Shown: positions 24,365 to 34,121 of the stretch, one piece after another
How positions within the stretch are numbered: the first letter of the stretch is position 1
How the letters are laid out: each line of letters starts with the position of its first letter
Source: Nocardiopsis listeri NBRC 13360
GTDB taxonomy: Bacteria > Actinomycetota > Actinomycetes > Streptosporangiales > Streptosporangiaceae
Reading direction: 5' to 3'
Assembly (NCBI RefSeq): GCF_001570765.1
Contig: NZ_BCSH01000065.1
Span: forward strand, 1-38,007
DNA: 38,007 nt
Made by a program: the position numbers and the translations under genes
Notes under the pieces: model-generated
Told to the model about the DNA's origin: nothing
What the model saw: only the letters and a program-made list of their open reading frames with translations
Databases searched by the model: none

Positions 24365-26019
24365 CGCTGAACCTCCCGCAACAGTCGACTGGCCCGGGCA
24401 TCGATACCGGGGACCTCGGATTCGAGTGAACGCAGTCGCCGCAGGAGCGAGTCGAGCGTGTCCATCTGCGCCGCCGGGTTCTCCTTTCGGGCGCCGCCGG
24501 TCACGTAGGACGGAGGGTGAAGTGAGTACTGTGCGTCGCGGATCTCCTGGATCGTGGCGATGTGGCTGATACCGGAGGCGTCGGGTTGGGCTTTGTCGGC
24601 CTTGCCGTCACGCCATGCGCGGTGTGTACGGCGGATTAGCTCGCCATCCTCTTTTCGGAGGACCCGCTGTGTACGTGAGGCCATCTGGCCGAGTCCGCTC
24701 GCGTCGATGAACAGGACGTCCTCGGGCCTCCCGGTGGGAGCCCTCAACATCCACAGGGTCACGGGGATGGAGGTCTCATGGAAAAGACGATCGGGCAAGG
24801 CGATGACGCATTCCACGGCACCGTCCTCGACCATTCCGGACCTGATGGCCACCTCTTTGGCGTTAGTGGAGCGTGAAGCGCTGTTGGCCATCAACACCCC
24901 TGCCCTTCCTGTTGGCGATAGACGCTCGATAGCGTGTTGGAGCCAGGCGAAGTTGGCGTTTTCTTTGGGAGGCGTACCGTATCGGAAGGTCGTTTTGGGC
25001 TCTTCGTCCTGGAGGGGCGGTGACACCATGTTGAAGGGTGGGTTGGCCAGTACGAGGTCCGCACTATCGCTGCCGGCGTCATGATCCCAGGGAAAACCGG
25101 AGTGGCTGAATTCGGCGTCTGTCCCGTGGAGCAACATGTTCATTCTGGCGAAACCGAGGCCCCGCTCGCTCAATCCGATGCCGCTCACACGGGGGGCCTT
25201 CGGTGGGCTGAGTTCCGACTGCGCTCGGACGATCGCCCTTAGGAATTCGCCGGTCCGGCAGTGCGGGTCGTACACACTGTCCAAGGGTTCATCAGCCGCG
25301 AGAAGGTCGACCATCGTGCGTACCACGGACGACGGTGTGCGGAGTCCCCCGTAGCGGCGGTCTCCGCTCTTCTCCAAAAAGGAAAGGAGGTAGTCAAAGG
25401 CAGCCGTCATCACGTCCCGGTCTCCGCTTTGGACATCGATCGCGTCGATCCTGGAAACGGCTGCGGCGAAGGCGTCAGGACCCAGTGTTCGCAAGGAGTC
25501 CGAGACGAAGGAGGGGAGGAAACGGTCGAAGTCTGTCGCGAACACGGTCCCGTCGACGGTGCCCTTACCGGTCCGCTCACACAGGAGGTTCCACTGGTGA
25601 CCGGACCGGGAGCGGAGAAAGATGAGCGTTCCGATCAGAAGCGCGGCCTCTTCCGTCCTGCACGTTCCTCGAAGGTCGTCCAGTGCGTGGAAGACGGCCT
25701 TCTCGACGTCGCCGACATCGGTGGGGGCCCCGCGCGGGGCGTTCTGGTCGCGTTCGAGTACTTCGGATTCCGCATTGGCGCGGACCCGGTTTGCGTAGGT
25801 GGTACCGACCGGCTCGTGCGGGTGGCGGGCGTTCACCGGGATGAGACGCGAGGACAACCAACCGATGACCCGGTCGAGGTCGAACAGCTCCCTTTCCACG
25901 TCTGCGGGATCGGGGAAATCAGGTCCCCGCTTGCGCCAGTTGGTGACCGCGGCCCGGCTGACCTCGGCGTACCTGGCGAGTTGCGCGCGTGATACGAGTT
26001 CTGGGCTGCTCTTGTCCAC
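24352..26019 (-). CDS. hsdM: HsdM-like N6-adenine DNA methylase with N-terminal HTH
   Basis: 555 residues, GTG at 26019 with AGGAGA seven bases upstream. Residues about 8-58 form a helix-turn-helix (RAQLARYAEVSRAAVTNWRKRG, then FPDP and WL) not found in classical HsdM. The methylase domain has motif I DPHCRTGEFL (251-260) and motif IV NPPF (326-329), the gamma-class N6-adenine signature. In motif I the first glycine of the usual DPxCGTG is Arg255. Family matches continue with GVLMANSASRSTN and CVIALPDRLFHETSIPVTLWML. No HsdR gene is adjacent. Wobble positions are less GC-rich than in neighbours, suggesting transfer. Confidence 0.9.
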   Translation of the reverse strand: MDKSSPELVSRAQLARYAEVSRAAVTNWRKRGPDFPDPADVERELFDLDRVIGWLSSRLIPVNARHPHEPVGTTYANRVRANAESEVLERDQNAPRGAPTDVGDVEKAVFHALDDLRGTCRTEEAALLIGTLIFLRSRSGHQWNLLCERTGKGTVDGTVFATDFDRFLPSFVSDSLRTLGPDAFAAAVSRIDAIDVQSGDRDVMTAAFDYLLSFLEKSGDRRYGGLRTPSSVVRTMVDLLAADEPLDSVYDPHCRTGEFLRAIVRAQSELSPPKAPRVSGIGLSERGLGFARMNMLLHGTDAEFSHSGFPWDHDAGSDSADLVLANPPFNMVSPPLQDEEPKTTFRYGTPPKENANFAWLQHAIERLSPTGRAGVLMANSASRSTNAKEVAIRSGMVEDGAVECVIALPDRLFHETSIPVTLWMLRAPTGRPEDVLFIDASGLGQMASRTQRVLRKEDGELIRRTHRAWRDGKADKAQPDASGISHIATIQEIRDAQYSLHPPSYVTGGARKENPAAQMDTLDSLLRRLRSLESEVPGIDARASRLLREVQRWIP

Positions 26020-26030
26020 GGTGGTTCTCC

Positions 26031-26744
26031 TCAGCCACTCGGCGGAAGGTCGTTCCAGCGCATCCGTTCCTTGACCAGGAGTATCTCGGGAACCCGGTCC
26101 TGATGCCTGATACCGCCGGCCGCCTCCGGGTTGATCCAGGACAGGACACGGTAGATCGTGCTGTGATCCGCTTCCAGATGGCGGTGATGGATGGGCTCAT
26201 GGTGCATGATCCGGTTGCGGAAGGTGCGCAGGTAGTCCAGTTCCTTGCGTAGGTCTTCTCGAGGACCGCCATAGAAGGAAAAGGCGCGGTGCAGGGCCGT
26301 TCGCCAGAGGCTACGGTCATACCGGGCGACCAACAGGAAGGACCAGAACCCGAAGGAGAGTTCGGTGACGATGTCGTCCGGAGTCGCTTGGGAGCCTCGC
26401 CGAAGACAGGTGTCCCTTGCCTGGTCGACGAGCTGGGAGCCCTTGTGATGGAGCCGGGTCGCGTGCCACCAGTCCGCTCGCTCGAAGTGGTCGGACAACC
26501 GGTCGTGCATGGAGTTGCGCAGCGCCAGTTCGAGGACGTGCAAAGGGTGGTAGAAGGCAGCGGAGACAGCGACGTTCCAGTTGTACAGGTTGGCCGCTCT
26601 GGTGGTGTCTCCGTCGCAGTTGGCGATGTAGGGAGCCAGGCGCGGGCGAGAGTAGACGGTGTACATCCACTCGGGCATGTCGTCGCTCAAGAGGACCTTC
26701 TTCCAACTCGGCCGGGGGCGGAGGGTGTTTGTTCCGAGTTCCAC
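26031..26744 (-). CDS. Abi family (abortive-infection-like, HEPN) protein
   Basis: 237 residues, GTG at 26744 without a clear ribosome binding site; ATGs at codons 23 and 27 are possible starts. Matches to Abi-like proteins: RPRLAPYIANCDGDTTRAANLYNWNV, then a helix with LHVLELALRNSMHDRL, and the HEPN-type RNase motif R-x4-H in FRNRIMHHEP (Arg176, His181). Such proteins are implicated in phage abortive infection and are predicted RNases. It is the first gene of the leftward unit, 11 bases ahead of the methylase, so it is probably a functional partner of the M and S subunits. Confidence 0.82.
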   Translation of the reverse strand: MELGTNTLRPRPSWKKVLLSDDMPEWMYTVYSRPRLAPYIANCDGDTTRAANLYNWNVAVSAAFYHPLHVLELALRNSMHDRLSDHFERADWWHATRLHHKGSQLVDQARDTCLRRGSQATPDDIVTELSFGFWSFLLVARYDRSLWRTALHRAFSFYGGPREDLRKELDYLRTFRNRIMHHEPIHHRHLEADHSTIYRVLSWINPEAAGGIRHQDRVPEILLVKERMRWNDLPPSG

Positions 26745-26963
26745 GTGGTATCGTCGGGAAGGTAAGCCCCGGGCCGCCTCTGCTCAGCACGCCACCCGGG
26801 GCACAGCTTTTTCCAGGGTGGACCTCGCCCGATCCCCGACGGCCGTTTCCTTACGAACGCTGCCGCGTGCACCACTTTTCAAGAACGACGGTACACATGG
26901 CGGACGTCTAGTGCAAGCGCACTGGAGTGCGCGTTTCTGTTAACACTCCCCGAGTGGTCGTCC
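26745..26963. other. Intergenic region upstream of the defence-like module
   Basis: About 220 bases between the Abi gene start and the sdaA stop. It must hold the promoter of the leftward Abi-M-S unit, but I see no convincing minus-35/minus-10 pair. Near the sdaA end is a short hairpin (listed separately). No integrase, tRNA fragment or attachment-like repeat was recognised. Confidence 0.4.
26917..26932 (-). terminator. Possible terminator of sdaA
   Basis: GCGCAC-TGGA-GTGCGC, a 6-bp stem with a 4-base loop, lies about 30 bases beyond the sdaA stop on the minus strand. It is weak compared with the other hairpins in the window. Confidence 0.4.
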
Positions 26964-28376
<1,413 letters not shown>

Positions 28377-28422
28377 GGCTGTCCTCCTCGTTGAGCACAG
28401 GGTTCGGGCCGTGGGGAACGAC

Positions 28423-28452
28423 GCCGTGCGGACCCGGCCGGGCCCGCACGGC
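28423..28452 (-). terminator. Hairpin between glyA and sdaA
   Basis: A 9-bp stem GCCGTGCGG / CCGCACGGC encloses a loop with an inner CCCGG/CCGGG palindrome, about 10 bases after the glyA stop. It could be a partial terminator tuning sdaA read-through. Confidence 0.6.
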
Positions 28453-28462
28453 GGAAACGCCG

Positions 28463-29731
28463 CTACAGGTTCGGATAGAGCGGTCGCTTGGCGGCCAGGG
28501 CGTCGACCCGCGCGCGCAGGGCGGCGATGTCCCGCTCCGGCTTGAGGGTCTCGGCGATGACGTCGGCGACCTCGCGGAAGTCGTCCTCGTCGAAGCCACG
28601 AGTGGCCAGGGCCGGGGTACCGACCCGAAGGCCCGAGGTGACCATCGGCGGACGCGGGTCGTTGGGCACCGCGTTGCGGTTGACCGTGATGCCGACCTCG
28701 TGCAGCAGGTCCTCGGCCTCCTGGCCGTTGATCGGCGAGTCCACCAGGTCCACCAGGACGAGGTGGACGTCGGTGCCACCGGTGAGGACCTTGACGCCCG
28801 CCTCGGTCGTGTCCGGTCGGGTCAGGCGCTCGGCGAGGATGCGGGCACCGGCGACGGTGCGACGCTGACGCTCGGCGAACTCCTCGCTCGCGGCGACCTT
28901 GAACGAGACCGCCTTGGCCGCGATCACGTGCTCCAGCGGACCGCCCTGCATACCGGGGAACACCGCGGAGTTGATCTTCTTGGCCAGTTCGGCCTTGGTC
29001 ATGATCATGCCGCCGCGCGGACCACCCAGGGTCTTGTGCGTGGTGGTGGTGACCACGTCGGCGAACGGCACCGGGTTGGGGTGCAGCCCGGCCGCGACCA
29101 GACCGGCGAAGTGCGCCATGTCGACCATGAGCAGGGCGTCGACCTCGTCGGCGATCTTGCGGAACCGCTCGAAGTCCAGCTGACGCGGGTAGGCGGACCA
29201 GCCCGCGACGATCATCTTCGGACGGTGTTCCTTGGCGAGGGCGGCGACCTCGTCGTAGTCGACGGTGCCGTCCTCGTCGCGCACGTGGTAGGCCACCGCG
29301 TTGAGGATCTTGCCGGAGTAGTTGATCCGCATGCCATGGGTGAGGTGACCACCGTGGGCCAGGTCCAGACCCAGGATGGTGTCGCCCGGCTTGAGCAGGG
29401 CGAAGTACACCGCGGTGTTGGCCTGGGCGCCCGAGTGCGGCTGCACGTTGACGTGCTCGGCGCCGAAGAGTTCCTTGGCGCGGTCGATGGCGAGCTGCTC
29501 GATCACGTCGACGTGCTCACAGCCACCGTAGTAGCGGCGGCCCGGGTAGCCCTCGGCGTACTTGTTGGTCAGGACCGTGCCCTGGGCCTCCAGAACCGCC
29601 TGGGGGGCGAAGTTCTCCGAGGCGATCATCTCGAGGGTGTCGCGCTGTCGGCCCAGTTCGGCGTCGACCGCCGCGGCGACCTCGGGGTCCAGCTCGCTCA
29701 GGGTCTGGTTGAGCAGGTTGTCGCTGGTCAT
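28463..29731 (-). CDS. glyA: Serine hydroxymethyltransferase GlyA
   Basis: 422 residues from ATG 29731, two bases after the gcvH stop. It interconverts glycine plus 5,10-methylene-THF with serine plus THF. Diagnostic segments are [39 protein letters not shown], and the PLP lysine Lys233 in [14 protein letters not shown]. Packed behind gcvT and gcvH, it would consume the methylene-THF released by glycine cleavage to make serine from a second glycine. This is the catabolic direction, consistent with the riboswitch and sdaA. Confidence 0.97.
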   Translation of the reverse strand: MTSDNLLNQTLSELDPEVAAAVDAELGRQRDTLEMIASENFAPQAVLEAQGTVLTNKYAEGYPGRRYYGGCEHVDVIEQLAIDRAKELFGAEHVNVQPHSGAQANTAVYFALLKPGDTILGLDLAHGGHLTHGMRINYSGKILNAVAYHVRDEDGTVDYDEVAALAKEHRPKMIVAGWSAYPRQLDFERFRKIADEVDALLMVDMAHFAGLVAAGLHPNPVPFADVVTTTTHKTLGGPRGGMIMTKAELAKKINSAVFPGMQGGPLEHVIAAKAVSFKVAASEEFAERQRRTVAGARILAERLTRPDTTEAGVKVLTGGTDVHLVLVDLVDSPINGQEAEDLLHEVGITVNRNAVPNDPRPPMVTSGLRVGTPALATRGFDEDDFREVADVIAETLKPERDIAALRARVDALAAKRPLYPNL

Positions 29732-29733
29732 AT

Positions 29734-30114
29734 TCAGTTCTCGCCTTCGATCAGCTTGGTGTACTCCGCGGCGGAGAGCAGGTCCGTGGGTTCCTCGGAC
29801 ACCCGGACCTTGAACAGCCAACCGCTCTCGTAGGGGTCGGAGTTGATCGTCTCGGGTGCCTCTTCGAGGGTCTCGTTGATCTCGGTGACCTCACCGTTGA
29901 CCGGCGAGAAGATCTCGCTGACGGACTTGGTGGACTCGACCTCGCCGGCCGGGTCGTCCGTGTTGACCTCTTCCCCGACGGCGGGGGCCTCGACGAAGAC
30001 GATGTCGCCCAGTGACTCGGCCGCGAACGCGGTGATGCCGACGGTGGCCACCCCGTCCTTGATCACGACCCACTCGTGTTTGGCGGTATAACCCAGCTCC
30101 GTGGGAACGCTCAC
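29734..30114 (-). CDS. gcvH: Glycine cleavage system H protein
   Basis: 126 residues from GTG 30114, which has GGAGA six bases upstream. H protein shuttles the aminomethyl group on a lipoyl arm between the P, T and L proteins. The lipoylation site is Lys63 in [38 protein letters not shown] and [14 protein letters not shown] are typical. It lies between gcvT and glyA in the leftward operon. Confidence 0.97.
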   Translation of the reverse strand: MSVPTELGYTAKHEWVVIKDGVATVGITAFAAESLGDIVFVEAPAVGEEVNTDDPAGEVESTKSVSEIFSPVNGEVTEINETLEEAPETINSDPYESGWLFKVRVSEEPTDLLSAAEYTKLIEGEN

Positions 30115-30256
30115 TTCAACTCTCCTTGGAGATGCTCGTCCTTTGTGTGCCGTGCGCCCGTCGGACGCGCCGGCCCGACCCGACCTACGCCTGGTCACGC
30201 CCCGACCGTTCCGGTCCCTCGTGGGGATCCGGATGGTGGCGCGTGCAGGTCCTGCG

Positions 30257-30275
30257 GGGGTCCGAAGGGGACCCC
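30257..30275 (-). terminator. Small hairpin directly after gcvT
   Basis: GGGGTCC-GAAGG-GGACCCC, a 7-bp stem about five bases past the gcvT stop in the 165-base gap to gcvH. It may be an attenuator or processing signal rather than a full stop, since gcvH lacks another obvious promoter. Confidence 0.45.
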
Positions 30276-30279
30276 GCTC

Positions 30280-31392
30280 CTACGACTTCCGTTGGTAGAA
30301 CGGAAGTTCGACCACGTCGACCTCCTCGCCACGGCCACGCACGTCGACGGTGAACGTGCCGGTCGTGGTGTCGAGGTCGCCGTCCACGTAGGCCATGGCG
30401 ATGGGGCGGCCCAGGGTGGGGGAGGGGGCGCCACTGGTGATGGTTCCGACTACGGCGCCGTCGCGCAGGACGTCCTGACCCTTGCGCAGCGGGCGGCGGC
30501 CGCGGGCGACGAACCCGATCAGGCGCCGGGCACGCGCGGTGCGCGATGCCTCCTCAAGGGCGGCGCGGCCCACGAAGTCGCCCTTCTCGAACTTGACCAC
30601 GCGGCCCAGTCCGGCGTCGAAGGGGGTGAGCTCGGCGGTGAGTTCCTGGCCGTAGAGCGGCATCCCGGCCTCCAGGCGCAGGGTGTCGCGGGCCGACAAC
30701 CCGGCGGGGACCAGCCCGTGCTCGGCGCCGGCGTCCATGAGGGCGGCCCAGATCTCGGGTGCCTTGTCGGAGGGCTTGATGAAGATCTCGAAGCCGTCCT
30801 CGCCGGTGTAGCCGGTGCGGGCCAGGAGTACGGGGACCCCGGCGACGCTGTACGAGTAGCCGGCGAAGTAGCGGATCTCGTCCAGGTTCGCGTCGGTGAG
30901 CGGGGCGAGGATCTCGACGGCCTTGGGACCCTGTAGGGCGATGAGGGAGTAGTCCGCGGACTCGTCGACGACCTCGACGGCGAATCCGACGGCGCGTTCG
31001 GCCAGGGCGGAGGCGACCACCGGGACGTTGACCGCGTTGGCCACGACGAGGAACTCCTCCTCGTCCAGGCGGTACACGATGAGGTCGTCGAGGACGCCGC
31101 CGTCCTCTGCGGTGAGCATGGTGTAGCGGGCGCGGCCGACCTTCAGCTTGGACAGGTGGCCGGCCAGTGCGTTGTCGAGGGCCTGGGCCGCCTGCGGGCC
31201 GCTCAGACGGATCTCGCCCATGTGGGAGAGATCGAAGAGTCCGGCGGCCTCGCGGACCGCGGTGTGTTCGGCGGTCTCGCTGCCGTAGCGCAGCGGCATG
31301 AGCCAGCCGGCGAAGTCGACGAGGGTGGCCCCGGCCTCTTCGTGGGTCTTGCGCAACGCCGTCAGGCGGGGCGTGGCGGTGGACTCTGACAT
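30280..31392 (-). CDS. gcvT: Glycine cleavage system T protein (aminomethyltransferase)
   Basis: 370 residues from ATG 31392, with GGGAG six bases upstream. It transfers the methylene group from aminomethyl-H protein to THF, releasing ammonia. Family matches include LVDFAGWLMPLRYGSETAEH, LFDLSHMGEIRLSGPQA, LARTGYTGEDGFEIFI, SARDTLRLEAGMPLYGQEL and VKFEKGDFVGRAAL. It is the first gene behind the tandem glycine riboswitch. The decarboxylase gcvP is not in this window. Confidence 0.97.
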   Translation of the reverse strand: MSESTATPRLTALRKTHEEAGATLVDFAGWLMPLRYGSETAEHTAVREAAGLFDLSHMGEIRLSGPQAAQALDNALAGHLSKLKVGRARYTMLTAEDGGVLDDLIVYRLDEEEFLVVANAVNVPVVASALAERAVGFAVEVVDESADYSLIALQGPKAVEILAPLTDANLDEIRYFAGYSYSVAGVPVLLARTGYTGEDGFEIFIKPSDKAPEIWAALMDAGAEHGLVPAGLSARDTLRLEAGMPLYGQELTAELTPFDAGLGRVVKFEKGDFVGRAALEEASRTARARRLIGFVARGRRPLRKGQDVLRDGAVVGTITSGAPSPTLGRPIAMAYVDGDLDTTTGTFTVDVRGRGEEVDVVELPFYQRKS

Positions 31393-31446
31393 GGGCACTC
31401 CCGAGAGGATGGGCGTCGATCGTTGCGTTGAGGCGTTGCCATCCTC

Positions 31447-31637
31447 CCCCTCTGTCATGGGTGCCTGAGAGCTTCGCCACGCACGCGGTGTGGCTTGCAC
31501 CTTCGGCGAGGGTACGTCGTCCCTGCTTTCCAGAGTGGTCTCGCCCGTACGGTCCGTGTGCCTGAGAGGTTGTCTGTGGGGAGGGATTGCTCCTTCGGCG
31601 GCCCGCGTTGGTTACGTGGGCGCTCTCCCGTACGGGG
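31447..31637 (-). promoter_or_regulatory. Tandem glycine riboswitch upstream of gcvT
   Basis: Read on the minus strand, two consecutive aptamers carry the conserved glycine-riboswitch words. Aptamer 1 (about 31637-31544) has GGGAGAGCGCCC, GCCGAAGGAGCAA and CCTCTCAGGCACAC, closed by near-identical CCCGTACGG palindromic ends. Aptamer 2 (about 31538-31447) has CTCTGGAAAG, GCCGAAGGTGCAAG, GCTCTCAGGCACC and CAGAGGGGG, with P1 formed by CTCTG/CAGAG. The distance from the second aptamer to the gcvT ATG is about 55 bases. Glycine binding normally activates expression of glycine-cleavage genes. No clear terminator hairpin was seen after aptamer 2, so translational control is possible. Confidence 0.93.
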
Positions 31638-31787
31638 TCAGCAACGGGTTCAGCCTAGCAGCGGCGACACAGGGCGCCCAAGAGCGGCCGACGGGTTGTG
31701 GACGACCCTTCGGAAGCCGGGGACCGGAACGGGATCATGGCCTAGCTTGGGATCGGACGTTTCCTCGAACACCGCTGGAGGAGCCGA

Positions 31788-32696
31788 GTGCGTATCGACA
31801 CCGCCACCATCCGTTCTCCCAGGACGGCCCGCTTCGCCCTGGCCGCCACCGGTTCCGTTCTCACCCTTGTGGCGGGCATCGCGTGCTCGGGTGGTGAGGC
31901 CGAACCCGAGGTGGACCGGCCCGACCGACCCGGCCAGAGCGGTACCCCGATCGCTTTCGGTGACCTGGAGGCGGTGGAGCGCCCCGAGCTCGCCTCGCTG
32001 CTGGATGAGGCGGGGACGGAGGGCACCTTCGTGCTCCACGACGTGCGTGAGGCCTCCGTGGTCGTGGTGGACGCCGAGCAGGCCCGCGAACGGGCGGTCC
32101 CGGCCTCCACCTTCAAGCTCCCGAACACGCTCATCGCCCTGGAGACGGGGGTGGTGTCCGACCTCGACGAGGTGGTCTCCGACGGGGGCGAGGACGAGCT
32201 GAGTCTGCGCGAATCCCTGCCCACCCCCGACGTGTCGTTGCACCAGGAGGTCGCCGAACGCATCGGCTACGACCGGATGTCCACCTGGGTGGACCGGTTC
32301 GACTACGGCAACCGCAAGGTGGGCGAGGACGGCGAACTGGACCGGTTCTGGGTGGACGGTCCGCTGGAGATCACGGCGGTGGAGCAGACCACGTTCCTGG
32401 CGGCGCTGGTCCGCGCCGACCTGCCGGTGGAGGTGGGGCACCAGGAGGCCCTGCGGGAGATGCTGGAGATCGAACGCGGTGACGACTACGCCCTGTACGG
32501 GCGGACCGGTCTCGGCGCGGAGGCCGATCCGGTGCCGGGCTGGTGGGTCGGTTGGGTGGAGAACGGGGACGACCTGCACACGTTCGCGTTGCGTCTGGAC
32601 ATGGACGAGGACACCGACCCCGAACTGCGCGAGTCGCTGGGACGCGACTTCCTGGTGGAACTCGACGTGCTCCCGCCGAGCGCCGCGGGCGCCTGA
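31788..32696 (+). CDS. Class D beta-lactamase-like lipoprotein with altered motifs
   Basis: 302 residues, GTG at 31788 behind GGAGGA. The signal region ends near AGIAC (Cys33), a passable lipobox. The class D fold is shown by PASTFKLPNTLIALETG with Ser107 and Lys110, RFDYGN (173-175), the WVDGPLEITAVEQ segment and a C-terminal GWWVGWVENG. Two key motifs deviate: the SxV serine is replaced (PDV in LPTPDVSLHQEV), and KTG is RTG (239-241). The acylating serine and lysine remain, so it could acylate with penicillins, but turnover is doubtful. It may be a surface penicillin-binding or sensing protein. Confidence 0.82.
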   Translation: MRIDTATIRSPRTARFALAATGSVLTLVAGIACSGGEAEPEVDRPDRPGQSGTPIAFGDLEAVERPELASLLDEAGTEGTFVLHDVREASVVVVDAEQARERAVPASTFKLPNTLIALETGVVSDLDEVVSDGGEDELSLRESLPTPDVSLHQEVAERIGYDRMSTWVDRFDYGNRKVGEDGELDRFWVDGPLEITAVEQTTFLAALVRADLPVEVGHQEALREMLEIERGDDYALYGRTGLGAEADPVPGWWVGWVENGDDLHTFALRLDMDEDTDPELRESLGRDFLVELDVLPPSAAGA

Positions 32697-32797
32697 ACAG
32701 GCCCGGACCGGAACCTCACCCTCATCGACGGAACCGGCGCGGAAGCGCTGCCCTTCGCCGGCCCACCGACGAGGGCGGCCCCTGGAAACGCGGAAAA

Positions 32798-32834
32798 GGG
32801 GCTCGACACCGAACGGATCCGTGTGTCGAGCCCC
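32798..32834 (-). terminator. Intrinsic terminator of the DAHP synthase gene
   Basis: A perfect 12-bp stem GGGGCTCGACAC / GTGTCGAGCCCC has a 13-base loop. On the minus strand it is followed by TTTTCC, a proper U-tract, about 22 bases after the DAHP synthase stop. Confidence 0.85.
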
Positions 32835-32855
32835 TCCACGTCGTGGGGTCGAGGG

Positions 32856-33917
32856 TCAGACGGCGTTCTTGCGGCGCCGACGCACGGCCTCGGCGAGGTT
32901 GGTCAGCACACCCTCGGTGGTCTCCCAGCCCATGCACTTGTCGGTGATGGACTGGCCGTAGGTCAGCGCGGCCGGGTCCCCGAGCTTCTGGGCACCCTCC
33001 TCGATGAAGCTCTCCAACATCACGCCGATGATCCCCTTCTGGCCTTCGGCGACCTGGTCGGCGATCTCCTGGGCCACACCGACCTGACGGACGTGGTCCT
33101 TGCCGCTGTTGGCGTGGCTGGCGTCGATCATCAGCCGCTGCGGCAGACCGGCCTGGCCGATGACCTCCAGGGCGGAGCCCACCGAGGCCGCGTCGTGGTT
33201 GGGGCCGCTGCGTCCGCCGCGCAGGATGACGTGGCAGTCCGGGTTGCCCTGGGTCTCCACGACCGAACCGGCACCACTGGGGTCCACACCGAAGAAGGTG
33301 TGCGAGGCGGCGGCCGCGCCCACGGCGTCCACGGCGACCTGCACGTCACCGTCGGTGCCGTTCTTGAACCCGACCGGGGTGCTCAGGCCGCTGCTCAGCT
33401 GACGGTGCACCTGACTCTCGGTGGTGCGGGCGCCGATGGCACCCCAGGACACCACGTCGGCGATGTACTGCGGGGTGATCGGGTCGAGGAACTCGGTCCC
33501 GGCGGGCAGCCCCAGCGCGTTGATGTCCAACAGGAGCTTGCGGGCGGTGCGCAGACCACGGTGCACGTCGTAGGTGTCGTCCAGGCCCGGGTCGTTGATC
33601 AGACCCTTCCACCCCACGGTCGTGCGGGGTTTCTCGAAGTACACGCGCATGACCACGCATAGATCCGCGCTGATCGACGGCACCAGCTCGGCCAGGCGGT
33701 TCGCGTAGTCCATGGCGGACTCGGTGTCGTGCACCGAACACGGGCCGACGACGACCAGTAGACGGTCGTCCTCCCCGTCCAGGACACGCTTGACCTCGGC
33801 GCGCGAGCTCTCGACCAGGGCGGTACTCGCGTCGCCGAGCGGAAGTTCCGCGAGCAGGTCCCGGGGCGCGATGAGCGGCTTGTAACTCGCCACCCGTGTG
33901 TCATTGGTGCTCGTCAT
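32856..33917 (-). CDS. 3-deoxy-7-phosphoheptulonate (DAHP) synthase, type I
   Basis: 353 residues from ATG 33917, with GGGAA upstream. It condenses phosphoenolpyruvate and erythrose 4-phosphate in the first step of the shikimate pathway. The AroF/AroG/AroH-type signature is clear: LLVVVGPCSVHD, MRVYFEKPRTTVGWKGLINDP (PEP site arginines and lysine), FLDPITPQYIADVVSWGAIGARTTESQ and the metal-binding MIDASHANSGKD. Many actinomycetes use a type II enzyme; here a type I enzyme is present, possibly alongside it. The N-terminal extension is where Escherichia coli isozymes bind the aromatic inhibitor; which amino acid inhibits this one is unknown. Confidence 0.95.
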   Translation of the reverse strand: MTSTNDTRVASYKPLIAPRDLLAELPLGDASTALVESSRAEVKRVLDGEDDRLLVVVGPCSVHDTESAMDYANRLAELVPSISADLCVVMRVYFEKPRTTVGWKGLINDPGLDDTYDVHRGLRTARKLLLDINALGLPAGTEFLDPITPQYIADVVSWGAIGARTTESQVHRQLSSGLSTPVGFKNGTDGDVQVAVDAVGAAAASHTFFGVDPSGAGSVVETQGNPDCHVILRGGRSGPNHDAASVGSALEVIGQAGLPQRLMIDASHANSGKDHVRQVGVAQEIADQVAEGQKGIIGVMLESFIEEGAQKLGDPAALTYGQSITDKCMGWETTEGVLTNLAEAVRRRRKNAV

Positions 33918-34054
33918 CGTTTCCCTGTTCCCGTCCGATCGTTTCGTTGCGGTGCTGAAACCGTAGCGCGGCACATCGGTGCCGGCACGGTGACGTGAGT
34001 TGTTCCACCGGATCGCGGGGATGGGAAAGGACACATTTGCGCAATTGCCCGGAC

Positions 34055-34077
34055 TTCGTCTCATGGTTTGAGACGAA
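34055..34077. repeat. Inverted repeat between the acyl-CoA synthetase end and DAHP synthase start
   Basis: Perfect 9-base arms TTCGTCTCA / TGAGACGAA with a 5-base spacer lie about 140 bases upstream of the DAHP synthase ATG and 45 bases past the synthetase stop. It may terminate the synthetase transcript or be an operator for the DAHP synthase. On the minus strand the T-run is on the wrong side for a classical terminator. Confidence 0.5.
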
Positions 34078-34121
34078 AAGGCGCGGTCGCGGTTATTCGG
34101 GACCCGGCGGGCGAGGAGGGA

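Noticed and set aside
23726..26744. A complete type I restriction-modification system
   Set aside because: No HsdR-like helicase/nuclease gene exists between amaP and sdaA, and the S subunit is half size.
23536..26963. Integrase, transposase, direct repeats or attachment sites bounding the accessory module
   Set aside because: I looked at both edges and found only terminator hairpins; transfer is suggested by composition and content alone.
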